A stretch of 64,000 nucleotides of DNA. Origin: Gracilibacillus caseinilyticus (GTDB taxonomy: Bacteria; Bacillota; Bacilli; Bacillales; Amphibacillaceae). Location of the stretch: positions 248,001 through 312,000 of the forward strand of contig NZ_CP095072.1 in NCBI RefSeq assembly GCF_022919115.1, read 5' to 3'. This document shows positions 49,813 through 59,528 of this stretch, one piece after another; within the stretch, counting starts at the first letter, position 1, and each line of letters opens with the position of its first letter. Both the position numbers and the translations under genes were made by a program. Under the pieces are notes generated by a model. It made no database searches. It worked only from the letters and a program-made list of their open reading frames with translations, and was not told the origin of the DNA.

Positions 49813-51018
49813 TTATTTCGCTTCTTCTTTTCCCGGTTTAATCGCAAAGAAACAAATCAATAAGGCGATGGCACTTAATCCCGCCAAGAAATAATACATC
49901 CAGTCGATTTTGTTTTCGATAAAAATAGCAATAATTGGTGGACCTGCTGCTACACCGAGAAATCGCATACTGCTGTAAAGTGAAGTTACGGTTCCTCGGA
50001 TATCTTTTTCAATACCTTCCGTAATTAAAGCATCCAGTGTTGGCAATGAAATACCGATACCGATTCCTGCAACAGAAAGCAGAAAAGATAGAAAAAACAA
50101 CGAGCCATCTGTTTGAATGAAGATCAGTGGAATTCCACCTACTGCGTTTCCGGTCAATATCGCCCACTTCATCACGACTTTATTCTCCCCTATTTTCTTA
50201 CCTGCTGCATAGGAAGCAATACATAAAAATAATAGTGGAATCGCCAGGACCATGCCTTTGATTACGCCTTCCAAATTAAATTGCTTTTCCAACAAGGAAG
50301 AAAAATGAAATAAAAAGCCAAACAAAATAAACATATTAATACAACCAATTAAAAAAGTGCTCACAAGCCATTTTCCATTATCGCGAAACACTTGCTTAAT
50401 AAGCTGCAGAAATTTTTTAAACGACTGCTTCTTCTCTTGCTTTTGATCTTTTGGTGCTTTGACGAAGAATAGCACTAACACTATGGCAATTCCCGAAAAA
50501 ATCGGGATGAATAAAAACGGCAGAAACCAAATAAACATAGCTAGTAGTGCGCCGATAATAGGGCTTAGCACTTTTCCGAATGTGTTGGATGTTTCAATTA
50601 AGCCCAGGCCCGCACTAACGTCTGATTCGTCATCAAACATATCGCCGACTGTTGGGATAACCACCGGAAAGGCACCGGAAGCACCGATACCTTGCAGAAA
50701 CCGACCTATTAAAATCATCATAAACGGGTTATCCAATTTCCAGGCTGCAAACGCAGAGATCAAGCCACCTATCCCTGTAATGATCAAACTTGGAACGATT
50801 ACTTTTTTTCTCCCAATTTTATCGGACAAGTATCCGGCAAATGGGATGAGAAGGATAGCCACAATCGAATACACCGTAATAATTAAACTGGATTGAAATG
50901 CACTGATACCGATTTCCTTCTCAATAATGGGAAGAATCGGGATCAGCATAGAATTTCCTAATGTCATAACTAATGGTATGGACGCAAGAGCCATCAGATC
51001 TAATTTTTTATCTTTCAC
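49813..51018 (-). CDS. MFS transporter, drug:H+ antiporter type
   Basis: A 401-residue exporter with 12 predicted membrane helices. Motif A in the loop between helices 2 and 3 is GYLSDKIGRKKVIVPSL, and the central loop near 185-200 is basic (KAPKDQKQEKKQS). The second-half motif-A equivalent is degenerate. The family exports drugs or metabolites by proton exchange; the substrate is unknown. The GTG at 51018 is preferred because GGAAGGGA lies upstream; an ATG at 51033 lacks a site. The gene is an insertion relative to the B. subtilis order. Confidence 0.87.
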   Translation of the reverse strand: MKDKKLDLMALASIPLVMTLGNSMLIPILPIIEKEIGISAFQSSLIITVYSIVAILLIPFAGYLSDKIGRKKVIVPSLIITGIGGLISAFAAWKLDNPFMMILIGRFLQGIGASGAFPVVIPTVGDMFDDESDVSAGLGLIETSNTFGKVLSPIIGALLAMFIWFLPFLFIPIFSGIAIVLVLFFVKAPKDQKQEKKQSFKKFLQLIKQVFRDNGKWLVSTFLIGCINMFILFGFLFHFSSLLEKQFNLEGVIKGMVLAIPLLFLCIASYAAGKKIGENKVVMKWAILTGNAVGGIPLIFIQTDGSLFFLSFLLSVAGIGIGISLPTLDALITEGIEKDIRGTVTSLYSSMRFLGVAAGPPIIAIFIENKIDWMYYFLAGLSAIALLICFFAIKPGKEEAK

Positions 51019-51178
51019 GTTTTTCCCTTCCATTCAGCGGATATATATTACTATATTTATTGTTCTCGGATACTTCTTTTTCATGCTTGGTTTTTTTTGT
51101 TAGTTCACTACTACCACATGTATTCGACAAAACTGCTATACTGAAATTATTGATATTATTTTGTAAGGATGATTTATT

Positions 51179-52276
51179 ATGAAGTTAGGCGCAAGAATGT
51201 TAAAAACTGGATTTTCCATCACAGTTGCACTATACATTGCCCAAATGCTCGGACTGGCAGCAGCTACTTACGCGGGAATCGCGGCAGCTTTTGCTGTACA
51301 GCCAAATATTCATCGTTCTTTTCAGACCATGCTGGAACAAATATATGCCAATTTATTCGGGGTAACGTTCGGGGTACTCGTCGTGTACGGCTTCGGAAAT
51401 GACCCTATTGTGATCGGTTTAACCATTATCATCGTTATCGGACTATGCATGTATTTTAAATTAACAGAAAACACGATTACACTGGCTATATTAGCTGTTT
51501 TGGCAGTAATGGAAACAACAGAAATGATGCTATTTACATTTGCTGGTTTTCGTTTTTCCGCACTATTGATAGGGATCTTGTCCGCATCTTTAATTAACAT
51601 GTTATTTTTACCACCGAAATATGAGCTTAGATTATTTAAATCGATTGATCGTGTCACGTCGGATATTCTGCAGTGGCTCCGTATTTCTACCCGTCATTTA
51701 TCCGATGACCCGGCACTAAGAACCGAAATCGACCGAATCCAGGCAGAGGTAAGAATTATCGACAACACGTACCTGCTGTTTAGCGAAGAACGTATTTACC
51801 GAAAAAAACTACGCTTGCCAAAAATGCGTAAACTGATTATCTTTCGCCAAATGATTAATACATCAAAACGTTCACTCGCCACTTTGGAAGCTTTCCATCA
51901 ATATGATGATAAAGTGGAAAACATTCCAAAGGAGTTCCAGGATGTACTCGTAGATGAACTAGATAAAATCATTTATTCTCACGAACGTCTGCTGCTAAGT
52001 GCGATGGGAAAAATTAAAAAAGATCCGACACGTTCCATTGAGGATATCACCGATCCGGATATCTCTCACCTCGTACAGACATTAATTAATGTATATGAAA
52101 AAGACGACAAGGATCGCCTGGCATTATTGCCATTGGCAGCAAGACTGATGGAATACCATAAAGAAACGTTACATCTGCAACGTATTTTAAATAGTTATCA
52201 AAAGTTTCACGATGACCTTGATTTCAATTTCAAAAAGAAACGAAAAAATAGAAGGATTATTCCTACGTTGTTCTAG
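51179..52276 (+). CDS. ygaE: YgaE-like aromatic acid exporter family membrane protein
   Basis: A 365-residue protein with about six N-terminal membrane helices (10-145; ARMLKTGFSITVALYIAQM, then YAGIAAAFAVQPNIHRSFQTM), matching the aromatic acid exporter/DUF939 family, and a long cytosolic helical domain (150-365). It corresponds to B. subtilis YgaE by position and pattern. The transported compound is unknown. AAGGATG lies before the ATG. It is divergent from the MFS gene and convergent with the ABC exporter, with which it shares a terminator. Confidence 0.83.
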   Translation: MKLGARMLKTGFSITVALYIAQMLGLAAATYAGIAAAFAVQPNIHRSFQTMLEQIYANLFGVTFGVLVVYGFGNDPIVIGLTIIIVIGLCMYFKLTENTITLAILAVLAVMETTEMMLFTFAGFRFSALLIGILSASLINMLFLPPKYELRLFKSIDRVTSDILQWLRISTRHLSDDPALRTEIDRIQAEVRIIDNTYLLFSEERIYRKKLRLPKMRKLIIFRQMINTSKRSLATLEAFHQYDDKVENIPKEFQDVLVDELDKIIYSHERLLLSAMGKIKKDPTRSIEDITDPDISHLVQTLINVYEKDDKDRLALLPLAARLMEYHKETLHLQRILNSYQKFHDDLDFNFKKKRKNRRIIPTLF

Positions 52277-52301
52277 TTCCTAGGAAAAACCGGAACCTAC
52301 C

Positions 52302-52467
52302 TATAAAGTACTATGTAAATATACCAGGTATGTCAATGTAGTAATTTTGATATGTTTTATATGCTAAACAAAACTCCGGAAATATGCCCCACAGGACGCG
52401 AAGTGGTTGGCCAGAGCGATATTCTGGCACATGAATCATTTCAACATTACACATAAGCTAGTTTATA
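52302..52467. repeat. MITE-like intergenic repeat, copy 3 (internally deleted)
   Basis: Keeps the outer parts of the 400-500 bp family: degenerate ends (TATAAAGTACTATGT; ACATAAGCTAGTTTATA), the block CTCCGGAAATATGC and CCCCACAGGACGCGAAGTGG, with the middle missing. Confidence 0.65.
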
Positions 52468-52483
52468 ATTTCTTATCATAATA

Positions 52484-52515
52484 AAAAACGCTGTTCATCT
52501 AAACAGCGTTTTTTT
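52484..52515. terminator. Bidirectional terminator between ygaE and ygaD
   Basis: AAAAACGCTGTT and AACAGCGTTTTT pair, with T-runs on both strands. Confidence 0.88.
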
Positions 52516-52518
52516 CAT

Positions 52519-54267
52519 TTATACATCCAATTCTTGTACTTGATAAAGATTGTAATAATGGCCTTGTTGTTGTATTAATTGTTGATGGGTGCCTTGTTCG
52601 ACGATTTCACCGTTTTCGATCAGTACGATTCGGTCTGCGTGTGTAATTGTCGACAGACGGTGCGCAACGATGAAGGTGGTTCGATCTGATGCGAGTTTTT
52701 CCAATGCTTCCTGAATCAAGTGCTCACTTTCTAAGTCAAGCGCTGAAGTCGCCTCATCCAAGATTAGTAAAGGAGGATTTTTCAAGAAAACGCGTGCGAT
52801 CGCGATTCTCTGTTTTTGACCGCCTGATAACTTCACACCCCGTTCTCCTACAAGCGTATTGTAACCATCTGCTAATTCGGTAATAAATCCGTGAGCATTT
52901 GCTGCCTTGGCCGCTGCTACAACTTCTGCATCGGTTGCTTCCGGATTTCCCATGCGGATGTTCATTTCAATCGATTCACTAAATAAAATATTATCTTGCA
53001 GAACCATTCCGATATTATCACGTAAGGATCGAGCCTGGACATCTCGAATATCCTGACCATCTACTAAAATCCGACCGCTCGTTACATCATAAAAGCGCGG
53101 AATTAAACTAATAATGGTTGACTTTCCACCACCACTCATCCCGACCAAAGCGATTGTCTCGCCTTGATTAACTTGTAGCGAAATATCATTCAAGACTAGC
53201 TCTCCATCCTTCTCATACTGGAAGGAAACACGGTCGAATTCAACGGTACCATCGACTGTTTGCAATTTCGTTGCATTTGGCTTATCTTTAATATCGTATT
53301 TTTCATCCATTAGTTCAAAAACACGGTCCATCGAAGCAATCGATTGAACTAATACGGTCGATGAACTAATCAACCTGCGCAGCGGGCTGTACACACGATC
53401 CATGTATCCAACAAAGGCAGCGATCGTACCTACCGTTAGATTGGCTGTAATTGCAAAGTACCCAGCAAAACCAATAACAAGTAATGGAGCGACATCCGTT
53501 ATCGTGTTCATAACGGCAAATGTTTTAGCATTCCATGACGTATGATCAATGGCTCGTTGCAGGAAGTTTTGATTTTTTTTCTCAAATTCCTTCTCTTCAT
53601 AATCTTCCAATGCAAAGCTACGCGTCACCGGAATCCCTTGAACACGTTCATGTAAATGGCCTTGCACCTGGGCAAGTGCCTGTGATCTGTTTCTGGTCAA
53701 GTCACGTAATTTCCCATAAAAAATTTTCACAGATATGGCGTATAGTGGGAATAACGCAATTGATACGATGGTTAACCAGACATCCATAAATAACATAATG
53801 ATGATAGCAATAACAATTGTAACTAAATCCAGCCATATATTCATAAGCCCTGTCATGACAAAATTCTTTGTCTGTTCGACATCATTTATTACCCTGGAAA
53901 TAATTTCGCCAGTTTTCGAGCGTGAATAGAATTGCAAGCTAAGCCGCTGAATGTGATCAAACAATTTTTCGCGAATATCAAACAATATTTTATTTCCTGT
54001 CCATTGTGCCAAATACTGTCGATAGTACTCAATCGGTGGCCTTAAAGCAATAAACAACACACCGGCTATTCCCATCAGCCAAAATAATTGTGTAAGTTTT
54101 TCGTCCGATGTCATGTTCTCTGCCCCGACGATATCATCGATAACATATTTGACAATTAAAGGCATTAAAAGAGGGATTCCGAATTTCACAATCCCTATCA
54201 GTATCGTTATTAATATCTTCCATTTATACGGAAAGACATATTGCATATATCTTTTTATACTATCCAA
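52519..54267 (-). CDS. ygaD: ABC exporter, fused TMD-NBD (YgaD-like)
   Basis: A half-transporter of 582 residues that should work as a dimer. Six membrane helices lie in residues 15-310, with the coupling [20 protein letters not shown] and [13 protein letters not shown] motifs. The ATPase domain has Walker [10 protein letters not shown] near 370, signature [19 protein letters not shown], Walker [13 protein letters not shown] and H-loop VAHRLSTI. It corresponds to B. subtilis YgaD by position; the substrate is unknown (lipid or drug). The TTG at 54267 has GGGGG eight bases upstream and gives [15 protein letters not shown]; a TTG at 54282 is possible. Confidence 0.92.
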   Translation of the reverse strand: MDSIKRYMQYVFPYKWKILITILIGIVKFGIPLLMPLIVKYVIDDIVGAENMTSDEKLTQLFWLMGIAGVLFIALRPPIEYYRQYLAQWTGNKILFDIREKLFDHIQRLSLQFYSRSKTGEIISRVINDVEQTKNFVMTGLMNIWLDLVTIVIAIIIMLFMDVWLTIVSIALFPLYAISVKIFYGKLRDLTRNRSQALAQVQGHLHERVQGIPVTRSFALEDYEEKEFEKKNQNFLQRAIDHTSWNAKTFAVMNTITDVAPLLVIGFAGYFAITANLTVGTIAAFVGYMDRVYSPLRRLISSSTVLVQSIASMDRVFELMDEKYDIKDKPNATKLQTVDGTVEFDRVSFQYEKDGELVLNDISLQVNQGETIALVGMSGGGKSTIISLIPRFYDVTSGRILVDGQDIRDVQARSLRDNIGMVLQDNILFSESIEMNIRMGNPEATDAEVVAAAKAANAHGFITELADGYNTLVGERGVKLSGGQKQRIAIARVFLKNPPLLILDEATSALDLESEHLIQEALEKLASDRTTFIVAHRLSTITHADRIVLIENGEIVEQGTHQQLIQQQGHYYNLYQVQELDV

Positions 54268-54295
54268 TGATGCAGCCCCCAATCCGATGAATCCA

Positions 54296-54826
54296 CTACG
54301 AACGATATGTTAAGTAGAATTCATACCATTGATCGACAAATTCTGGTGAAAATGGTCCTTTGCGTTGTCGTATCCAGTTCAGTAAATTGTCGACGTTGTT
54401 CCATAATATTTTGTCCAAAACTTTCGGATAATTCATTTGTTGTTTATGAATTTCATACTCATCTTCATCTAATAGCGTATAAGTCATATCTGGAAAAACT
54501 TTGACATCTAAATCATAATCAATATATTTGATTGCTCCGTCTTCAAAAACAAATGGAGAACTAATATTGCAATAATAATGGATGCCGTCGTCACGTAACA
54601 TACCGATGACATTAAACCAATACTTAGCATGAAAGAAACATATTGCTGGTTCCCGAGTTATCCATGTTCGACCATCACTTTCGGTCACGAGTGTTTTATC
54701 ATTAGCTCCTATTACCCGATTACTCGTCCCTTTTAATACAGTAGTGGTATCCCAGACACGATGGAGCTGACCGTTATGCTTATAGCTTTGAATTTGTATA
54801 ATCTTTCCTGGTTCAAGGCCATCCAT
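54296..54826 (-). CDS. ygaC: DUF402 protein YgaC (nucleoside di/triphosphatase family)
   Basis: A 176-residue soluble protein of the DUF402 fold. Key pattern: [22 protein letters not shown], then [30 protein letters not shown], carrying the conserved acidic residues (YIDYDLD) that bind divalent metal in the nucleotide phosphatase relatives. GAAAGGAAG precedes the ATG. It lies just upstream of ygaD on the same strand, as in B. subtilis, 28 bp apart, so the two are probably co-transcribed. Confidence 0.88.
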   Translation of the reverse strand: MDGLEPGKIIQIQSYKHNGQLHRVWDTTTVLKGTSNRVIGANDKTLVTESDGRTWITREPAICFFHAKYWFNVIGMLRDDGIHYYCNISSPFVFEDGAIKYIDYDLDVKVFPDMTYTLLDEDEYEIHKQQMNYPKVLDKILWNNVDNLLNWIRQRKGPFSPEFVDQWYEFYLTYRS

Positions 54827-54885
54827 TCGTATCTTCCTTTCTTTTATTTCGTGGTACTAATCATTATAACGATATTTATAGGCAA

Positions 54886-55015
54886 TTGAAAATAATACAA
54901 TCGGTATTCACAAGTGCCAATTCGTCTTTAATCAATTATGAACGTAGGCAGGCGATCTTAAACCTGCTGAAGAGGAATCAAGTAGCATCTGCAAAAGCTC
55001 TCCTGACAATCAACA
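54886..55015 (+). pseudogene. Possible DeoR-type regulator N-terminal fragment
   Basis: A frame without good start reads NYERRQAILNLLKRNQVASA then KALLTIN, resembling the N-terminal HTH of DeoR-family repressors. It is cut off by the repeat element that begins at 55033. The evidence is limited to this short stretch. Confidence 0.3.
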
Positions 55016-55032
55016 TTATATATGCAACTACC

Positions 55033-55433
55033 TATAATACGGATTATGTAAAGTGGAAATGTATGTCATTGTGGTATTTTTGAAATGTTTAGTGTGCTAA
55101 GTCAAGCTCCGGAAATAGAAGTTGTACAATGTTTGCAACAGCTGTAATCAGCAGTGCTAGGCATTACGAAACACTAAAATGAGTTTAGCCTTGTAGATAG
55201 TGCTCTATATCCTTTCTGTCACATTAGTTGTAGAGCTAAACATGAGCGTAGGCCAAACATGTAGACTCCCGCGGGACGTGCAGGTGGTGGAAGATCCACT
55301 TTGTGAAGCCCTTTCTTCACAAAGTTAGCTTCAGCCGTGCCCCGCAGGACGCGAAGTGGTTGGCCGGAGCGGTAACCTAGCACACTAAACATTTCAAAAT
55401 GGATGCAACGTTAGTTTACATAATCCGTATATA
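55033..55433. repeat. MITE-like intergenic repeat, copy 2 (401 bp)
   Basis: Ends TATAATACGGATTATGT (55033-55049) and its near complement at 55418-55433. The interior is the reverse complement of copy 1 at about 80% by eye, including CCCGCGGGACGTGCAGG, a hairpin GAAGCCCTTTCTTC, and GCGAAGTGGTTGGCCGGAGC. Confidence 0.75.
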
Positions 55434-55490
55434 AGAACTCATATCAAACTCCACCAAAACAGTCATTCTCTTCTTTACCCATATATAAAA

Positions 55491-55523
55491 AAACCTGATT
55501 CCCCCATTGGGAATCAGGTTTTT
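55491..55523 (-). terminator. Terminator of sspE
   Basis: AAACCTGATTCCC and GGGAATCAGGTTT pair perfectly, with T-runs on both strands. Confidence 0.9.
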
Positions 55524-55536
55524 ATTATTACCATTG

Positions 55537-55710
55537 TTATTTCTTTTTGTTTTGAGACTTTTGGTTTTGTTTGCGTACTTCTTGTGCATTTGTTTCGCTT
55601 GCAAACTCAGTACCATATTGTCCTTGACCTTGTGCTGCCTGTTGATTTTGACGCTGTACTTCTTGTGCATTTGTTTTGCTTGGGTTGTTTGGATTGTTTT
55701 GTTTAGCCAT
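55537..55710 (-). CDS. sspE: Gamma-type small acid-soluble spore protein
   Basis: A 57-residue Gln/Asn-rich spore storage protein that is degraded at germination by the GPR protease. It contains the GPR-type cleavage sequence TEFASET (about 34-40) and two copies of TNAQEV(Q/R)(R/K)QNQ. It is shorter than B. subtilis SspE, which has two TEFASET repeats, because one repeat is absent here. GGAGGTG precedes the ATG. It marks the organism as a spore former. Transcription would be by sigma-G in the forespore. Confidence 0.95.
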   Translation of the reverse strand: MAKQNNPNNPSKTNAQEVQRQNQQAAQGQGQYGTEFASETNAQEVRKQNQKSQNKKK

Positions 55711-55822
55711 CAATATCACCTCCACGACTATTAATTTACCCAGCATCATTTTTTTTATCCAAAAAAATAATACTTTTCGATGGAGATTAATTTTATGAAG
55801 TTTACTTAACAAACAGCATAAA

Positions 55823-56890
55823 TCACGGCAATTGTTTATAAATATTTTGATGGGAAACGGGTAGTGGATATGGCGTCATTTCTTCTTTTGTCACCAGTAC
55901 CATATTTTTATCCGCTGCATGCAATGTACCTTTGACCCGAATGTAGCGCACTTCTAAAAACCATGTTAAATGGGAAAAAACATGCTTTACAGTCTCTAAC
56001 TTCTGCATATCAGACACTTTGACATCAAATTTCTCTTCCACATAAGCGGCTATGTAATGTTCTCCTACTTCAACAGGTTTCACCATAGGAAATTGCCAAA
56101 GCTGTGCCAGCAAGCCTTGATTCGGTCGCTGCTCTAAAATGAATTTTCCGGTATCATCTTCCACTACTAGCGCAAAATAAGTATGGACAGATTGCTTTGT
56201 TTTTTTCTTCTTAATAGGTAAAGACTGTTCCACCCCATCGCGGAAAGCAGTACAATGCTCTTGAACCGGACACAGTAAACAACTCGGACTTTTTGGTGTA
56301 CAGATCAGCGCTCCTAATTCCATGAGACCTTGATTAAAAGCAGATGGATTTTCACTCGAAATCAGATCACGAACCGCCGCTTCAAATGTTTTTCTTGTTT
56401 TTGGTTTGGCAATGTCTTCTTCTATTCGCAAAATTCTTGATAATACTCGCATGACATTGCCATCAACGGCAGGCTCTGGAATTCCGTATGCTATACTTAA
56501 GATAGCACCCTTAGTATACGGACCAACACCTTTCAGATCGCCTAACTGCCTGGGATCGTCCGGCACTTTCGCGTCATATTGTTCGACTACTTCTTTAACC
56601 GCCGTTTGCAAATTACGAGCACGTGAATAATAGCCTAATCCTTCCCAGGCTTTTAAGACTTCTTGCTCATTTGCGTTTGCTAACGCCGATAACGTTGGAA
56701 AATGGTCGATAAAATTTTTAAAATAGGGAATAACGGTATCAACTTTTGTTTGTTGTAACATGATTTCAGATACCCATACTCGATAAGGATCACGATTCTC
56801 TCTCCATGGTAACGACCGCTGTTCTTTCTCAAACCATGTGATTAGATCCTCACGGAATTGGGGTATATTGATAGTAGATGTATAATTCAA
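55823..56890 (-). CDS. mutY: A/G-specific adenine DNA glycosylase MutY
   Basis: Removes adenine mispaired with 8-oxoguanine. The 355-residue protein has the helix-hairpin-helix LGDLKGVGPYTKGAILSIAYG, then the catalytic Asp in PAVDGNVMRVLSRI (about 130-148), the [4Fe-4S] cysteines C-x6-C-x2-C-x5-C (from CTPKSPSCLLCPVQEHC), and a C-terminal NUDIX-like domain (about 225-355) for 8-oxoG recognition. The start is TTG with GAGG just upstream. It corresponds to B. subtilis yfhQ by position, divergent from yfhP. Confidence 0.95.
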   Translation of the reverse strand: MNYTSTINIPQFREDLITWFEKEQRSLPWRENRDPYRVWVSEIMLQQTKVDTVIPYFKNFIDHFPTLSALANANEQEVLKAWEGLGYYSRARNLQTAVKEVVEQYDAKVPDDPRQLGDLKGVGPYTKGAILSIAYGIPEPAVDGNVMRVLSRILRIEEDIAKPKTRKTFEAAVRDLISSENPSAFNQGLMELGALICTPKSPSCLLCPVQEHCTAFRDGVEQSLPIKKKKTKQSVHTYFALVVEDDTGKFILEQRPNQGLLAQLWQFPMVKPVEVGEHYIAAYVEEKFDVKVSDMQKLETVKHVFSHLTWFLEVRYIRVKGTLHAADKNMVLVTKEEMTPYPLPVSHQNIYKQLP

Positions 56891-56947
56891 TGATTCCTCA
56901 TCCTTCGTAATACAGTATTGATTAAGACTAGAAAGGGGCAGCTACAG

Positions 56948-57931
56948 ATGGATACTGGCACACATATTGCAATGGGAATTGCTTTAGGCGGTTTTGCAAC
57001 ATTAGATCCGGCCGTACAACAAGATCCAACATTATTTACCGCAATTATGGTGGGAACCATCGTCGGTTCACATGCACCAGATTTCGATACCGTGCTGAAA
57101 TTACGGAACAATGCCGCGTATATCCGTAACCATCGGGGTATTACGCATTCTATTCCTGCAGTTTGCTTCTGGGGGATTGCCATTGCATCCATTATCTATT
57201 TATTCGTTCCTGACGTTAATTTTCTTCATTTATGGTTATGGACATTTTTAGCTGTTATTCTCCATGTCTTTGTAGATATATTTAATGCGTATGGGACACA
57301 AGCATATCGCCCATTTACAAAAAGGTGGGTTGCATATGGCTTTATCAGCACATTTGACCCTTATATATTCAGCCTGCATGTAATCGGAATTGTGGCATGG
57401 ATATTAAGTGCAAACCCTGGATATTTGTGGCCAATGATTTATATCATTATAGTATTGTATTACATTAAAAGGTATATCGACAAGCGCGAAATCGTCAAAA
57501 TGATACATGAACATTATGATCATGTTAGTCAAATCGCTACTTCTCCAACAACGAAACAAAATATTTGGCGGATATGTTTTACGACTGATCAGCATTATTT
57601 TGTGGGACACATAAGGGAAGGCCACATTGAAATCGATGATAAATTTTATCAGATTCCAATTCCAGATGATCCATTAATGAATCTTGCATTAGAGGATAAA
57701 AATGTTTCAGCGTTTCTATCCTTTTCTCCGATTTACCGGTGGGAAATAAATATGTATGATGACTTTAATGAAGTACGGTTTGTAGATCTACGCTATCGAT
57801 CAGACGGCCACTATCCATTCGTTGCCGTTGTACAGATCGATGAAAACATGAAGGTGATGAATTCTTACACCGGCTGGGTTTTTTCAGAAGAAAAATTACA
57901 AGACAAATTAAACCTCGGTGATATGGTGTGA
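56948..57931 (+). CDS. yfhP: YfhP, YdjM-family membrane-bound metal-dependent hydrolase
   Basis: A 327-residue protein. The N-terminal half belongs to the LexA-binding/YdjM hydrolase family: MDTGTHIAMGIALGG (His near 6), GSHAPDFDTV, and NHRGITHSIP. These His/Asp residues are the expected metal ligands. Four or so membrane helices lie between 8 and 175. The C-terminal cytosolic part has no motif I recognise. AAGGGGC precedes the ATG. In B. subtilis yfhP lies next to mutY and is reported as a regulator of neighbouring genes; here it is divergent from mutY. Confidence 0.87.
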   Translation: MDTGTHIAMGIALGGFATLDPAVQQDPTLFTAIMVGTIVGSHAPDFDTVLKLRNNAAYIRNHRGITHSIPAVCFWGIAIASIIYLFVPDVNFLHLWLWTFLAVILHVFVDIFNAYGTQAYRPFTKRWVAYGFISTFDPYIFSLHVIGIVAWILSANPGYLWPMIYIIIVLYYIKRYIDKREIVKMIHEHYDHVSQIATSPTTKQNIWRICFTTDQHYFVGHIREGHIEIDDKFYQIPIPDDPLMNLALEDKNVSAFLSFSPIYRWEINMYDDFNEVRFVDLRYRSDGHYPFVAVVQIDENMKVMNSYTGWVFSEEKLQDKLNLGDMV

Positions 57932-57937
57932 AACATG

Positions 57938-57972
57938 ATGGCTCTGTCTCTCGATGACAGAGCCATTTTTTT
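57938..57972 (+). terminator. Terminator of yfhP
   Basis: ATGGCTCTGTC and GACAGAGCCAT pair perfectly, followed by six T. Confidence 0.9.
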
Positions 57973-58240
57973 AATGCTTCGTATTATTTTCACCATAAAT
58001 CATTTCCTGATATTTAGGATAGCGTGTCATAAAATCATCTAAACGATCACCGTATTGCTGGATCCAGTGTCTGACGATTTTCTGCGTCACTTCTACTCCT
58101 TCGTATTCTCGACCTGCTTTAGCTCTGGTTGATTCGAAATCCTCCCATAATAACTCCACCCAGCTGCGGGCTTCTAAAATGGTTAGCGATGGATTCACAT
58201 CATTTAATTCAGCTGCAAGTCTTTTTATTCCTTCCTGCAT
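57971..58240 (-). CDS. yfhJ: YfhJ family (WVELL) protein
   Basis: An 89-residue cytosolic protein with the family motif EARSWVELLWEDFE near residues 23-36, followed by VTQKIVRHWIQQYG. The family is small, Bacillus-specific and of unknown function. GGAGGAA precedes the ATG. It follows yfhH with an 18-bp gap, so they are co-transcribed. Confidence 0.88.
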   Translation of the reverse strand: MQEGIKRLAAELNDVNPSLTILEARSWVELLWEDFESTRAKAGREYEGVEVTQKIVRHWIQQYGDRLDDFMTRYPKYQEMIYGENNTKH

Positions 58241-58258
58241 CGAATTCCTCCTAGTATT

Positions 58259-58588
58259 TTACTGCTTATCTCCTAAAATAGATAATGGGACCGCTTCTTC
58301 TGTTTCAAACTTCTGACCGAGAAGATTGATGCGATGTCCCCAGGCAAATACTCCATTTATATACGTAATTTCAAAAGTTTGTCCAGGATCGCCTGCTAAT
58401 TCATAACGCTCTCCCTTTTTGAAATCAGCTGGATTCACCAAATAGGCAGCGGCCATTTGCATTTTTCGCTGAAGAATCTCATACTCACTGACATTCCCCC
58501 ACTGCTCTGCCTTTTGTAATTGTTCCTTTAATTGTGCCACTTCTGCTCGCAACTCTTCTACTGTGTATGTGCTATATCTGCGTTCCAT
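58259..58588 (-). CDS. yfhH: YfhH (DUF1811) protein
   Basis: A 109-residue protein with an N-terminal coiled-coil segment (EELRAEVAQLKEQLQKAEQWG) and a small beta domain: AAYLVNPADFKKGERYEL, FEITYINGVFAWGHR and EEAVPLSILG. The fold is SH3-like in known structures of the family; the role is unknown. First gene of the yfhH-yfhJ pair. In B. subtilis it also lies close to recX. Confidence 0.88.
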   Translation of the reverse strand: MERRYSTYTVEELRAEVAQLKEQLQKAEQWGNVSEYEILQRKMQMAAAYLVNPADFKKGERYELAGDPGQTFEITYINGVFAWGHRINLLGQKFETEEAVPLSILGDKQ

Positions 58589-58733
58589 AATTACACCACC
58601 ATCTGTAATGATGCTTTAATTTTATCATTATTTGGCAAAATGTAAAAAGATCGTAAACTGATTTTATATCATTGTTGTTCTTCTGCATTAACTAGTATAA
58701 TAAAAAGGAATCTTAGAAAAAGGATGATTCTGT

Positions 58734-59528
58734 TTGATAAAATTATTTGCAACTGATTTGGATGGCACTTTATTAAAACACGGTAATCGTATCAAAACGG
58801 AAGACATATCAGCAATTGAGCTCTTGAAAGACAGTAACATTGACTTTGCCATCGCTACAGGACGGATGGATCGAGATATTCTTCAAGTTTGTGAGAAAAT
58901 CAATACACCTGCGCATCGTATAAGTCAGAATGGTGCATTTGTCGATACGAAGAGTAACGAAAGAATACTTGCCAACACATTTGATATCGAAACAAGCAGT
59001 GCCCTGCACCATGCGATCAGTCAATTTCCTAATCCATTCTGTGTCACGACTGCAGATGAAGCATATATTTCCGTCAAAACGCCTGAAATCGAGGCAATGG
59101 AAAAAATTCTCTACTTTCCTCTTGTCGAAGGTGTTGATTTTGCTGATGAATACCAGGAAAATTTCTTACCGAGTAAATATATGCTTTTAGGTGAACAAAA
59201 AGATATCGTAGCATTTCAAGCAGATATCCATGAGAAATTCCATGCGGTCTGTGAAAGTTATTTATCTGATCCACGTTGTGTAGATATCGTACCGAAGGGT
59301 GTTAGTAAAGCAGTAGGATTAATCGCATTAGCAGAATACCTAGCGATTAAACCTGATGAAATAGCGGTTATTGGAGATTCGTTTAATGACATTCCGATGT
59401 TTGAGATGACACCGAACAGCTTTGCAATGAGTACCGCTCCTGAAGCAGTACGAAAAAAAGCTGCAAATGTTGTCGACAATGTGCATGAGGCAATTGCATA
59501 TGTTCAACAAAGTGTGAGCACTAACTAA
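58734..59528 (+). CDS. Cof-type HAD-superfamily phosphatase
   Basis: A 264-residue phosphatase of HAD subfamily IIB. Motif I is FATDLDGTLL (nucleophile Asp near 8), motif II ATGR near 40, and motif III/IV GDSFNDIPMFE near 216-226. The cap domain (about 85-185) decides the substrate, typically sugar phosphates or FMN/PLP, and is not assignable here. The start is TTG with AAGGATG nine bases upstream. It is convergent with recX, their stops being adjacent. Confidence 0.9.
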   Translation: MIKLFATDLDGTLLKHGNRIKTEDISAIELLKDSNIDFAIATGRMDRDILQVCEKINTPAHRISQNGAFVDTKSNERILANTFDIETSSALHHAISQFPNPFCVTTADEAYISVKTPEIEAMEKILYFPLVEGVDFADEYQENFLPSKYMLLGEQKDIVAFQADIHEKFHAVCESYLSDPRCVDIVPKGVSKAVGLIALAEYLAIKPDEIAVIGDSFNDIPMFEMTPNSFAMSTAPEAVRKKAANVVDNVHEAIAYVQQSVSTN